64,000 nt of DNA from Klebsormidium nitens (GCA_000708835.1 DF237048.1:142396-206395), one strand, 5' to 3'; counted from the first letter of the stretch, positions 36,782 through 49,556 are shown. Notes: generated from the sequence alone by a model not told the origin. Translations and numbers: made by a program.

Positions 36782-39700
36782 ATGAGTCGAAAGGTGAACC
36801 CTCATAAGGCTCAGCATGGCAATAACAAAGGAGGACCAGCACCGCTTGGGGACGGACAAAGCATTTTGCAAATGGTGAGGATGGCTCTTGTCTCTTGGGG
36901 GTGTGCATGTCTCTCGATACTGTACATTCAGCAGAGCTAGTCTCTCAGTCCAATCCTCAATGCAGATATAACAGCCAGCTCTAATGCAAATAACCAGTCC
37001 GCCATTCACTAGCCAGCTTGGGAACCCTGGAATGCGATTTCATGCTGGTTGGCCCTCCAAATGCAACTACAGAGCACACTCGTAGATGGACTCGTGATCA
37101 GACAGCATTTGTAGACAGGTTAGTAGTTCAGTGTCCTGAGATTGAAAACCCCAAACCATGTTTGCAGGCCGCCAAACTCAAAAGATTTGTAAAGCAACAG
37201 AAGGGCAAGCTAGAGAAGAGCGCGGCGCTGCATGAGTGGATGGTTGCTCATCAGCAGCTACAAGACGAGTGGTGCGCCTTTTCATCCAGCTTCATGTTTG
37301 CTTGGCCTCAGCCGTCGATTTAGAAGCATTCTCTTTGGCGGTTGCCACTATCATGGCAGATTAAGACCTGAAGCTCATGAGCATGTCTTGTGTTTGCATT
37401 TTGTGGATTGCCAAGTTAGGTCTTCAGAGTTGATTCCAGTATTGACTATCGCAGAGACATCACCTAGTTTCTGAAATGCCTCAATGGAATGCTATCTCAG
37501 ACTCGTGTTAAAGTGGTTTTGCAGTGGAGCGGCAGAGCGAGATGCTGCTCAAGCCCAGGAGGCCATCTCTGAGTTTCTGCTAGATGGAGGAGACCAAGTT
37601 GAAGGTTCTCAATCTGAAGGGGACTCAAGGGAGCTGATACTAAAAGTTAGGGACTTGCGGCAGCGTGTTGCTGATAAAAGGTGAGCTGAAACAACCATCA
37701 AGTGCAGGGTAACTCAGACTACCACGGTTTCTTTGCACTCATCATCTTTATTTCAGCCAGAGGTTTCAAACTCCAAAGTCGGCCATGATCTAACAAATCT
37801 GCTTCATGTCTCAACATATCAGTTCTGCAGTTCTGTCCTTGCTCCTGTTGAGTAGCCTGCCTTCTTATTTTAGCTTTCATGTGAGGCCAGGTCCCTCAAT
37901 AAGTAAAGCATGGAACTACAGTGAGAATCGTTTCGGAGCACAAACTCCGCCTGACACGATTGCTCAGACCATTCTTCCTTCTTGAGCTTACTGCCCAGAG
38001 GCTCACTACAATGTTTCTGCTAGAAAGCTTCCATCCAAGTTCCACAACAAAGCAGCCAAGTCCAGATCCTTGTAGGTTCGTCCTTCGTCTTACAATCACA
38101 GAGCAGATGATGAGACGACAATGGAATCAGGAACGGGACGTGAAAAGGCTTGTAGAATGAATTGGAAGATGACCAGATAAAATTTGTAATACTGAATTGC
38201 GCGTGCTTCTCTCCAGGAGACGCTCCAGCACCTTCGAAACGTCTTCACTGACAGACGAGCTCAGACGCATCCGGGAGGAGCTCGAACAGCACAAGGAGGA
38301 GCTCGAACATCAGGTAAGAAGAAGTCAGAGGCGTATTCCACTAGTCAGTCGGAGGTTATGAGATCAGCATCCTTTTACACCTTTGATGTCAGCGAGGCAA
38401 CTCTTTTTAGAAGAGAGAGAAGCGGATGTTGCTTCTGCAGGCTGTGTTCCCTGCACACTCAAGTCCGCAAGCATATTCAACAGCTCGCCTTCAGCTCCAC
38501 AAGAAAAGGTTTCATGATGTCATATACTGCATACAGCAAAAGGTTAAGTAGCGTGAGCTGCAATTTTCCATGCCAGGAGCAGTCTGTCTCTTATGTACCG
38601 CTCTCCTGGAGCTCAGCTTTGCAGGGGGACAGCGTGACACGCGTCAGTGGCTTTGAGCCAACTGAGTTGACTCTGGGACTGTTTCGCGTTTTTTTGCTGG
38701 CTTCAAATCCTCGCCAGGAAACGGGCTAATCTGGTGTTTACAAATGCGCAATCTGGATTACTCTAGGAGCTTGATGAGAACGTAAGTCTGCTCTGGTGCA
38801 ATCTCCTTAGAACCTCAAACCTGGAAGGAAGTCCTTGGGCGTCAAGTATGTTCAGTGTTTATCAAAGGTGTTTAAAAAATAAACACAAAAAAAATCGAAT
38901 AAATAAAATCCTTCATCCGAGAACGACTTTACTCTGCAGGAGTCAGCTTGTATTGCTGCTGGTCCGTCGACTTTTGAGGATGAGCCCGGCAATGACGAGG
39001 ACGTGACTTGGCAATCTCGATTGGAGGAACTCTTCAGCAGGTTCCCCACCGCCTGCGACGAAAAGGAAAAGGTAGGAGGCGATCTTTCTAAAGTCCGGGT
39101 ATCCAGCTTGATAGCATCCACCTGATACCGTCAAAGGCTTTCCAAGGGTTCTTTGCGGAAGCTGCACGAAACCGCTCTGGCCCCAGGAACAGGAAACGGT
39201 CGAACGGTCTGGAAAGAGAAAGTGGGACGCGTTGTTTCTTTTAGTTTTGTGCCTGTTTGCGAAAACCGTTTGAATAGACGTGATTGCTATCGCTAATCAG
39301 CGCTTAAAAGCGTCTCCGCTTTTTAGAAGTCTCTTCTGTAGAATCCACCTTGCAGAAACAGGTTTCCAGGGTGTAGCTTGACGTCGCCATTCAAATGATG
39401 CAAAATCTCGTCGACCTCTCAATCTCGCCAGTTTGAGTCAGCAGATTGATTACGTTAGCCGACAGGTCGAATGTCTCCTCGTCGGACCTTTCTTACATTC
39501 GGACGCAGGCCGAATCGAGGCGGCTCTTTGCGGACCTTGTTGAAAACTTCTTGAAGAAACGGTCAGAGTTCGAGGCGACCTGCCCGCCCAGCACCCACGC
39601 TGGCTGGTCGCTGGAAGACCACGAGACGTTTCTCCGGGTCCGGCGGGCGGGGCTTGCGGAAGCGAGTGCCACGTGTCAGCCGCAGTCGGAGGTCGTGTCC

Positions 39701-42700
39701 AGGGTTTGCAGGATGATGCCGCATAGAGCTCAGAGGGATATTGTACAACATTCCGAATGGTGAGTCGCATTTTGGCACACATTTGCCCGGTGAGTGCACT
39801 TCTCGTCGTGAAGCAGGACTAGCATCTAAGGTAAGGTTGTTTAAAGCCTCTTAGCAAATCATTGAGAAGGCTGCGAAACCGACCCTCTTGGAGGGCCTCT
39901 TTTGTGGGTTCACGCTTTTCAATGCAAACGCGTCGTTCGAACCCGCAATCTTCAGGTGGTGTTTTCCCGTCCCGCCAAGTGAAAATCGGATTCCGCCATT
40001 GGCGACCCGGAGGTTGATTATGTCAGTATGCATGGCGAGTCGTAAGAAGCGAATCAGGACCTTCTTCGTGTAGCTTGTTAAAAGCCTTCTCCTCCTTTGG
40101 GCGAAAGAATCTCACCCTGCTTCGTTTCCCTAGGTACGCTGAAAGACTCTTGTGGCGACGAAAGCTGGAAGATTTACATGCGTCGAAGTCGCGGCAGCTG
40201 GACGAAGCGTTGGAGAAGCTGGAGAGGAAACTAAGCAAGGTCAGAAATTCTCTCAAAGCGTAAAGTGGGTGGTCTAAAGGAGGCGTCGATCATGATCTTT
40301 AAAGAGCTTCCTTCAGACAGGGCACATCTCCACATCACTCTACGGCGACTTCACGAAGTCGCAGACCGACTTTTGCTGCAACTTCTAAAAGCAGATGCCT
40401 AATTGACCAAAATGTCAGTGCGGAAGCGCCCACCATTTTGGCGCCTAAGGTAACCGCTTTTCCGACGAGGTCCATCAGAATCGCTGGGAGGAGCTTCCTA
40501 TGAGGTTTGGAGCGGAGACGCAAGTGGATTTTTCAGCAATTTCATTTTGGCTACGTGCAAAAGTATTGCAGACTTCCCAGTTCTCAGCGCAATCTGATCT
40601 GATACTCTGCTTTAGTCGCTTGCAGATATTTGGATCAACGGGACTTGAAAGTGCATGCTAACATTATGTTTTCCTGTACCCAGAAAGAGGCCGGCTTTCG
40701 AACCGCTGCCGCCACGGCTTTGGACACGATCAAACGCGAGGCTGTGCAGTCAGTTTTGCAAAGCAAGCTCGATAACCACCGGAAAATTAAGGCGGATAGC
40801 GCGCAGCTAGAACTGCAGAAGCGGCTTGAAATGGCGGAGACTGAGACGGAAAAGAAGCAACTGGAAGAAAGGAGAGCGAAAGACGAAAAAGCGAAGGCGA
40901 AGGCACTTCTTGAAAATTACCGGGCGGAGATCGAGGATCTAGCGCGTGAAAAAGAGCAGGAGGCCACGAAAGGAAGGGCGTTGAGGGAAGAAACAACCAA
41001 AGCAGGTAAGAAGTCAAGCCAAGTTCGAGACGCTTAAGCGAGACATTTGATCTTAGCTTCGCCTTGTTAAGACTTTATATTGGAGGTTCAGACCGCAAGA
41101 AGGGTTGCCGCGAGGTTTGTACAGACTTGCTCACGCCCCCCTGAGAGTTCACTTCTCGTTGATCATCGATGACTCTGGAAAATAGGCCACCCTGATACCT
41201 TGCTTGCAAGATATTGCACAAGATGGTTAAGAAAAACCATAAATGCCGCAGTCCCAAACGCCACACGTAAAGCGTGAACCTACTTACTGTCCTCGCGCCC
41301 ACCTCTTCAGGCGCAGCTGAAGCCTGAGCACCATATAAGTAACGCTGGTGCAAGCACTCGAAAGGCGGTAGACCCGCTGCTTCTAGGTATATTAAGTAGG
41401 CTCTTGAAGCATAGGCCGGCTTTCATCTCCCAGCTTTTCGTGCTCTCCAATTCTTCCATAGGCGCGATCAAAACTGGAACAGGTAGCTTACCTGCGAGGA
41501 GAGCAACCAAAACGGTGGTGGTCCAGCTGCTCTTTGCTGTTAAGGGCGTAAATCGTATTGACTTACTGTTTTTTGCACTGGTTTTACAGAGGCGCAACTG
41601 AACGCAGAGCCCCGTAGGACACCGGAAGGTGCAGGCACCTTTAGGCGGTGATCCAGCTGCCTTTAGCCATAATTTGCCCGCTTTTTGAAGCAAAAGCAGA
41701 AGTTTGCGTATTCTTGTCTTCCCTCTTCTTCCAGAGGCGCAACTCAACGCGGAGCCGGTGAAATATCGGCGGCGGGAGTATGGCAAAAAGGCGGACACGC
41801 CATACAGGCACGGAGCGTGGGTATTCAGCTATTCAATCTGCGAGTATCTTTGCAGAGGCGCAACTGAACGCGGAGCGCGTGGAGTTCCGCCGGCGCGCGC
41901 ACGCCAAGAAGGTGGACCAGCTGCGGCGCGCGGCCGCGGCATCGGAGGCGCGCGAGCGCGAGAAGGAGGAGCGGCTGGCCAAGCTCCGGGCGCAGGTCAG
42001 TGCTATTTTAGCCCGTGTGGACTGGCTGTGGATTCAAAGTTGGAGTGACGTTCCTTGCGGGGTGCGGTAACTGGTTGTTAGTAGGGCTTGTAAGTGATGC
42101 TTGCAGCGCGACCGATCTCGACATGGCGGCTGTCCGCTTCGCCAAACGACCAGCGTTGTGGGGCCGAATGGCATCCGAAGTGTCGCGGTCCAAAGCACCA
42201 GGTGTTAGAAGAGCACTGACTCAAACGTCTGGCGCTGTTCGGACGAAAGCGTTTGATGAGCGATCATCGAACAATTACAAGGATACTTCGACTCGAAATG
42301 TCTGATGCAGACAGAATGCTGAAACCCAAAAGGTGCGCTCTGAGAGCATACAGACCTTCCCGCGCCGAAAAGAAAGAGGAATCTTGTCCAGAGGCCGACT
42401 CTGCGACGCTTGGATTGGCATTCGGAGGACATGCCATGCTTGAGCTTGAAAGCTCAGCCATGCTGAATTACGAAACGTCATGGCCAAAGAGATGGCCTCT
42501 TCATGGGGAGGCGCCCCTGAATCCAAACCCGCAGAGCTTTCCGAAATCCGCTTCTTTTGAAGCAGGCCCTGTGTGTGCACTTCTCGCCTGATTCTGCCCA
42601 TCTCTTCCCGCAGGTGGCCGTCCAGGTCGAGGCCGACAAGGCCCGCGTGCTGCAGCCGACTGCCGCCATGCTCGCCGCGGAAGCTGCGGCCAAAGAGTCG

Positions 42701-43370
42701 GAGCTGTTCCCCGTACACGGCTTCACGACCGAAGAGTTGATGCGGGACAAGCGCTTCCGGGTGAGAAGAGCAGCCTTACTGCCAGAGGTCTGAATCGACA
42801 AAATCTTGGGATGGTAAAGGCAGCTACTACTTTCGGTGGCCGCTCGCTATCCAAAAAGCTGTTCTGAGCACTCTCAGTTCTTCGCAACAGCTGCAGTCGC
42901 TGGACCGATTGGAATCGTACAACTACCAAGCCTGTTTCTGGAAACAGAAGAGCATCAATTTAGCGTCGCAGTGATGCTCAAAGTTTCTGGCTTTCCATCA
43001 GAATGTTCCGGACAGTCTTTGATGCTTCCATGCGGCTATTATGAGTGCGTTCAGTCAGATTGACCCAAAAAAGCAGCCTGGTTCTCCTTCCGTCCACTTG
43101 TCGCGTGCCTGGGAACCTTCGCAAAATCGCGTTACAAGAAAGGTCGACGGAGTTCGTCGAAACGGCCCTGGAAAAAAAAAATGCAAAAATGCAAAAATAA
43201 AACAAATAAAACGTTTGCCTCTCGTCGTGCAGCTTGGTCTGGTGCTCCGTGAGGCTGGCTTGCACAACACGGCCGCCGGTCGGGACGCTCTCATATCTGC
43301 TGCCCCGAAACCGAGGAAGCCAGACACGCTCTCGCAGATCCGTTTCGCTCCCGAGAACCTGCCCCCGTAA
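36782..43370 (+). CDS. CCDC148: CCDC148 homologue (cilium-associated coiled-coil protein)
   Basis: Exons are 36782-36874, 37168-37268, 37525-37680, 38217-38313, 38767-38781, 38940-39071, 39342-39361, 39445-39759, 40134-40239, 40684-41005, 41856-41995, 42614-42760 and 43233-43370. All phases fit, giving about 593 aa, close to animal CCDC148. Family-like blocks are AAKLKRFVKQQKGKL near the N-terminus, LEDHETFL, then MPHRAQRDIVQHSEWYAERL in the middle. A long charged coiled coil follows (LEERRAKDEKAKAKALLE), and the C-terminus has RPTAA-like LQPTAAM, then DKRFR and LGLVLREAGLH. The molecular role is poorly known. The family occurs mainly in ciliated lineages. The 20-nt exon 39342-39361 was placed only because it repairs phase and is uncertain; the 15-nt exon 38767-38781 is better supported. 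Intron 41006-41855 holds decoy copies of the next exon start. Confidence 0.8.
41309..41900 (+). repeat. Tandem copies of a CCDC148 acceptor and exon start
   Basis: The true exon starts at 41856 after TTTGCAG with AGGCGCAACTGAACGCGGAG. Degenerate copies start at 41735 (after TTCCAG, AGGCGCAACTCAACGCGGAG), 41590 (after TTTTACAG, AGGCGCAACTGAACGCAGAG) and about 41309 (CTTCAGGCGCAGCTGAAG). Spacing is 121, 145 and about 281 bp. The nearest copy keeps the frame for more than 40 codons with a similar Arg/Lys-rich sequence. The furthest copy is the most eroded. Three of the four keep a pyrimidine tract plus AG. Confidence 0.88.
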
Positions 43371-44788
43371 GGAAACAAGGTGGCAGACCGTTCTTCAATG
43401 GTTTAAGGAGAGATCACTTGTAAAATACTCGCATCTCGGATAGAACTTGACGACTCGCATGAGGTCGGGCCACTGACCAGTACCTCCATATCCGTACCTT
43501 CTCGTATCAATATCCGCTTTGCCATGTTCAGTGGGACCGGAACACCGCGGGCCAACGATGTAGTGTCATTTTGTGATTAAGCGGGTAACATGCCAAATAA
43601 AAACAGTCCTCGTGACCTAGTCATTCGCTGATAGCACTGCGGTGCATGGCTGGCAATGATCAGTGTACGACGCAGATCACTGAAACATTTGAGTGCGCAT
43701 GAGCTGCGACCTCCCACTGACTCTACCCCAGTTCAACGGTTGCAGATCCTATAATGAGTCGGCCTATATCATTGGCCCGCTGAGGCCCTTGTCTCGGTTA
43801 GCTCCAACCGCGCGCATATACCGGCTAGCTGCTTGCAGAGAATCTTATAAATCAGCTCAACGATGATCAATGATGCAAACCGCCATATCATTGAACATTG
43901 TGTTTCATGCTCCTTTTTCTATATCCGCTTATATATATAAGCTAGGTCGGCAGTACGTGGTCCAAATTACCTTGGAGCACTTGAATGTTCCTAGAGTTGC
44001 AATAACCATGTTTGCTTCCGATATTGCTGAGTCCCGGCCCTATTATGCAGAAGTCGAAAGCTGCGCGGCCGCACAAGCCAGCTGCAAGAATAATTCGCGA
44101 TTGTGGCCTAGCTGCCAATTGAAATGGTACAGATTACGTGATTGGAATTACGTATTCATTACGTGCTTGGCTGGCCGATATTGATATGCAACTGGGTGTG
44201 ATCTTGATTGCAAGGGCGGACTTTTACCGCGTGCAATTCAAATTACCGAACAGATAGACTCGAACTCGAGTCTATCTGTAAGAACCAATGTCTCAAAGCT
44301 CACTCGAATGATGCAAATGGGTCAACGACATACTCAGTGCCACTCACAAAGAGTCACCCGTCCACAAGCAACGAGATGAAGAGTGAAGATATGAGGGAAG
44401 GGGTAAGCATTTGCAAGACTTGGTCCCTTACTTTGCGAATTCCTAATTCTCAAGATTGATCCAGACTGTGATTTTATCTGGCCAAACACTTGGCTAGCTT
44501 GCATGTTGACACCAGAAGTCCGGCTCAACCATTACACATGCTCCTCTCGTTTCCGGAAACACCCTCAGCTGGCCTTGATTATGGGCATGGCACTATATTT
44601 ACAAAACGCCCTGATCTACTGGGCGTATCTCGCTTCGTTTGCATGACACGATACTCGACTATATCTATCAAAGTACAAGCAGGCACTTCTAAAGCAGCAA
44701 CGATCAGATGCTCTTCAAATTTCGAAAGGTGAGAACCTATCACGGCGCCCACTCTCGAAACTGTTATCACTTCTACTACCGGGCAATC
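43371..44788. other. Convergent intergenic region with a long palindrome
   Basis: This region lies between the end of the CCDC148 homologue (plus) and the end of the SDR gene (minus). No coding frame with recognised similarity is present. The region is AT-richer than its surroundings (around 43900 there is an ATATATATAA run) and contains the palindrome at 44250-44279. Confidence 0.55.
44250..44279. repeat. 30-bp palindrome (14-bp arms, 2-nt centre)
   Basis: ACAGATAGACTCGA (44250-44263) and TCGAGTCTATCTGT (44266-44279) are perfect reverse complements around AC. It lies between two convergent genes, away from any exon. Confidence 0.9.
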
Positions 44789-47700
44789 TCAAGACGTCTC
44801 CCGACCGCCCTCCGCCGTGAACCTCAGCACGGAGCGCCCCTCGGGGACCTTCCACCCGAGCTCTTTCTCCGCGCGCGCGGATGTGTACTGGTTGGATATT
44901 GACAGCAACGTGGCCAGCAGAGGACCCCAAGCTTGCGCCGCCTCCTCGACGGAGACGCTCACGGGTGGCGGCAATGACACGCGCCGCGCGATGGCTTCCG
45001 CAATCTTCTTTGCGGACACGCCGCGGTCGTTCGAGTCGCCCAGATGGAAGATAGCGCCTGCATAAGACAGTATTCTGACTTGGATTTGACAAGCGTTGTC
45101 GATTTGTTCGGCTCAAGCACAAAGCCTTGGTTGCTTCGTTCCGTTCCCCTAAACTCTGGGCGGTTCACCGGCACGTGCCCGAGTTTCCTGATTGGATATT
45201 CCTAACTAGGATACAGAAGAAGCAAAAAGTTCGTCAGATTGTGGTGAATTATAAACGGCCCACTTGCTCAAGTCTCATAACGCCTCGTCAACTGCTTCGA
45301 CGAGGTCAAAAAGCACAATGTTTTCTACCAGACTTTGTGTCATCTTTCGCGACCAGGTTAGTAGGTGCAAAGACTCTGACTTGGTGTGAATGGCTTCTCA
45401 ACGGCCAGAACATACGCCGCCGCTGCGTCGTCCACGTGTACGACGGTCGTCACGTTTGAGCCTGCGGCAAAAATGCGCAGGACGCTGTTTTTAGGATCCG
45501 CCTGTCGTTCACTGAGGATCCGCGTGCTGGTTCGTTCGGCCTTCCTACTTTTTGGCTAGTTGCTTTCATCACTTTTCGACCTTAACTTACCCCGCTTTTC
45601 ACGAGAACACTCGTGCCCTTCAAATAAAATCTATCGGATGGTCTCGAAAAAAGACGCTTCGCTAACAATTGCATTCCGACAAGGTCGTTTCGACCCGATC
45701 CAAATAAAAGTTCGGGCCCCTCGACTATTTGCTCGGTCCCTCTAAAATGTTGATGGAGACCTTAACACAAGCACAGTCGCTCCCCCGTCCTACTTCGAAG
45801 GCACAAAAGATCACCCAACAAGGTTTTATAGGGACTACTTTCGAGGAGAACTTTCAAGTTAGGACGGCTTTGCAGGCTCAATTCCTCGGGTATCACGTGT
45901 CTTTGGCGGCTAACCGTCTCCGATGTAGCGAGCAATCCCGTCCTTCGCTGCTGTGGCGATTTGCATGGGGATGAACGTGATCGGGCTGCTCCTGCCGTAC
46001 ACGTGGAGGGGCAGCCGCATCGCCGCGCTCCGGATCCCACGGCTTGCGGCCTGCCACGTGGCACAACGACCCGACATTCAAAAGAAAATGATCATTTTCA
46101 ATTTTGAAGGATGAGAGAGTTCGAGATGGCCGTGTATCAGGACAATCCGAATCGTCGCTCTCTTTCCGCAACCAACAGGACTAAACTCAAATTCTCAAAG
46201 ACCATGCCTGAAAGGCTGTAGAGCAAGTTGCTTACCGAACTCGCGGCGCTTGGTATATTGACGTTAATGTTCGTCCCCTGTTACGAAGGACGAGCAGAGA
46301 AAGAGGAGCTGGGGGAGAAGGCCGCCTAAGCTGCGAGCTTCCATCACGTGCTTGAGATAGTCTTTTCTTACGTACCCAGCTCGGCTATCTCTTGTTGAGT
46401 TCAAGAGTCCTTTCAGTGTCTTCTCTTTTTTCGAAAACTGTGAGACGAACTGCTCACAGTTATCGCTTAAAGCTTCACTCTTATAAGACCTGTTGCGGTT
46501 GAGAGAACTCCAGAAGATACAGATTGGCGCGCAGATTTGAACAAGATTTCGGACCAATGATCGCAGGATTTCGTCAATCTTCGCTCAGGCTGAATTTCGG
46601 TGACTTCATCCGGGGACGAACGACTGGGACGGAAAATCGAAGAGAAGAAGACGACTTTTGAAGTCGTAAACTTTGGAGCGTCGAAAGCACGAGAGACGCG
46701 GATCTTATGTCCGAATAGAAAGGATTCAACAAAGACCCGATATTTGAAGTAAACTAGACGCGAGAGAACTTCTGTCTGACCCGGGAGCTCACTTGCCAGT
46801 GCACGCACAGTTGCTCGGTTGCTGCGCGCGCACCCCCCGGGCCAGGGGGAACCGGCGTCGTCTCGTCCGCAGGTGAATCGCCGGTGTCCCAGAGCACAGC
46901 CGTCCCTGTTCCAAACAGGACTGAGCTTTTGACAGTCGGTTTCTGTCTGAGAGCTTGCGGAAGCCCACAACCAAAAAGTCTTAGAAGTGGACCTTTTGAG
47001 TCAATCAGATTGCTAAGCACGCCCGTCCCTGTTGAGACACAGGAAAGGGCTTTCGTCATCTGATTGTTCTCTGCGTTATCAGATTACCTGTGGAAAACGC
47101 TCTTGCGAATCGAGCCGATCTCAAGACCATTGAGAGGGAACGTCTCGTAAGAAGCGAGGGAGGGCGGTTGTGCATTGGAAGAGATCGGAAGGCGACCTAG
47201 TTCTACAGATAAGATAAGGCCGGGGGGGAGAGGTGGACATGACGAAAGAAATGGAAACACAACGCAGACGACCAGACAATGATGAACGCGAGTTCAAGTG
47301 AAATTTCGGAATTTCGGACTGGGCCACCGACTTATTGGGTGCAGGAGCATACCCCGAATCTGCATGCATGGACAGGCGCAAAAGAATCCAAGTTCGGACT
47401 TCGTCGATCAAAAACGTTACTATCAAAGCAACCGCGAGGCGTCTGCTGTTCGAGTCTCAGCAACCTTGAGTGCAAGTGCTGTCCAACAAGCCCAAAACCA
47501 GCGAAAGATTCTAAATTTGGTTCCATAACGCTTTCCATCAAATTGTGAAGAACAACGTTTTCACAAAGTTTCCCATATTATTCTCGAGATCTTGCGTTTT
47601 AATCACAAAAGGTAAGAACATCTGTGTATGAAAACGGACTTGAATAAACAACTGAGAATGAAAGCGGACTCGAATAAACAACTGAGAATGACAGTCACCT

Positions 47701-49556
47701 GAGGTGATCACCAGCGTTTTGTTGCTGCCGGCCAGTGCTCCGATGAAGGTCTCGACCACCTTGCGGTCCGTCTCGACGGATTCGACGTACTTGGTAAAGT
47801 CGTGGATGAACGCCAAGTGGAGGACTGCAGGAACAGACACGTGTTCAAAGTCCAAATGATATACTGTGCACCCTTGATCCATTTTGATCTGGAGCAATCA
47901 AGGACGTAATACAGGTTCGATCATGATCAACCAAAATTAAAAAGTTTTGCAACTTCCTTTGTCAGGGTCACAGCTCATGAAGTTCTAAGCTCAGTTCCAC
48001 AGAGACAGCTGAGGAAGACTTTCGAACCCTTCAGTTCCCTGGCTAACCAAACATGATTGTGAAGTCCAGCAGAGTGCAGATTTGACACGCGAAGGAACTT
48101 CCCGATCTAGACAGCCAACAACTCATCAGGGTCCGCTCCCCTGGCCACCCCCGAAAGAACAAATCCCCCATCCCGTGCTTCTTGAGCATGTTTCTCGTGT
48201 GCTTTTTTCAGCTCATTATACTTATGTCGAGCATTCCACTTCGATGAATGACAAGCCTGTGTATTTTGGACGTCATTCGGACCCGAAATGGTCAAACTTC
48301 TTACAAACGTCCATCTTTCTCGGCGCCGTCCATTATGAATAGGACGTCCAAGGGCTGGCAGACACGGATCTTAAGGGCTCCTTCAATGCTCAACACGTGC
48401 CCGTCACTAGGATCAAAGTTCCCGGAAGTTGCATGCACTGCAACACTGATCTAGAACACTACTGAACGATCCAGAAGCCTCACCAAGTTGCATCCGCTTT
48501 TAGGCCTCCGCCAGGAGGCCTAATAAGAGAAGCCCCTGTTCACGAGCTTTTTCAGTTTTCAGCTCACCATCATACTTACCAGTCCTAAAGACTTTTGATC
48601 TTAGCGGAGTCATTGGAGGTGATCTTACACAAAAGACCTTTGGAATGGGTACTTAGGCGCTCCGCAAGCTTACCCCAAAACAAAGTCCGCTGGTTCTCAA
48701 GTGTGGCCCTTTGGTTGACTGAGACCGCTTCGACTTGGCCTCACTCACCAGGACGCCAACAACAGTCCGACTTCTGCTCAGAAGCTCATCACTTCTTACA
48801 AACCACCAGAATATTCAGCTCCTAAGTTGTCACGACAAAGTTTCTCAGCGTAGTCACAAAAAGAAATGTACTGGCCAATTTTGGAGCACATCCGCGTCCC
48901 TCTTCTGGCCTCGTCTCCAGGCACTCCAAAGTTTACAGGTCTCCCCTCGACTTCTCTTAGTGCTCAGCTCATGAGTGGTCATCACAGAAACTTCAGCACA
49001 GACGTAAAGAAACAATAAGGCTTTTCGGACAGTCGCGCAGCTCACACGCGTCTGGTTTCTTGGCCTCCTCTGCCAGAACGTTTAAAGCGTACAGGTCCCC
49101 CCTCACTTTCTCATATTTCACCGACAGTGCTCAGCATGAATAATCACCACAATGTCTTCAGCACAGACGTAAAAAATAACAAGGTTTTTGGACAATCGCG
49201 CAGCTCCCCGCGTCCGCTTTCTTGGCCTCCTCTGCCAGGACGTCCAATGTGTACAGGTCCCCCCTCCCAAATCAATCTCACCAACGATGTCCAGCTCAAG
49301 TCGTGAGACATTTCCGTCGGACTACCACTGATGGCCGTGGAAGACGCTCACCTGCGTCCGCCTTTTTTGCCTCGTCAGCTAAAACGTCCAACGTGTACAG
49401 GTCCCCCCTCACGGGCTCCACCCCCTGCGCCCGGAGCTTCTCCGCAGCCGCGTCGCTGCGCGCCAAACCCCGCAGCGAATGGCCCGCCTGAAGCGCCAGC
49501 TCCGAGACGACGGAGCCAATGTAACCGGAGGCACCGGTGATGAAGATCTTAACCAT
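44789..49556 (-). CDS. NAD(P)-binding extended SDR / epimerase-like protein
   Basis: Minus-strand exons are 49556-49352, 47824-47699, 46905-46793, 46050-45915, 45461-45381 and 45057-44789, with consistent phases and 309 aa. The N-terminus has the Rossmann motif TGASGYIG (residues 7-14), an LARS-type turn after the second strand, and GDLYTLDVL. Further on come AVLHLAF, VITSGTAVLWDTGDSPADE, AAMRLPLHVYG, GSNVTTVVHVDDAAAAYVLA and GAIFHLGD, all in the order expected for NAD-dependent epimerase/dehydratase relatives. The usual catalytic YxxxK is not visible: the matching stretch after the TSG block reads RAATEQ. It belongs to an atypical SDR subgroup whose substrate I cannot name. Intron 1 contains about four degenerate copies of the exon 1 end. 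Confidence 0.87.
48721..49420 (-). repeat. Tandem copies of the SDR exon 1 end and donor region
   Basis: The end of exon 1 (true donor after 49352) is echoed downstream in intron 1. Equivalent points lie near 49208, 49046, 48892 and 48721, with periods of about 144, 162, 154 and 171 bp. Plus-strand blocks CTTGGCCTCCTCTGCCAG and GTACAGGTCCCCCCTC mark the nearest copies. The intronic parts also repeat, for example CTTCAGCACAGACGTAAA at about 48980 and 49157. Similarity falls with distance from the true exon, and the GT donor is lost in at least the nearest copy. Confidence 0.85.
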
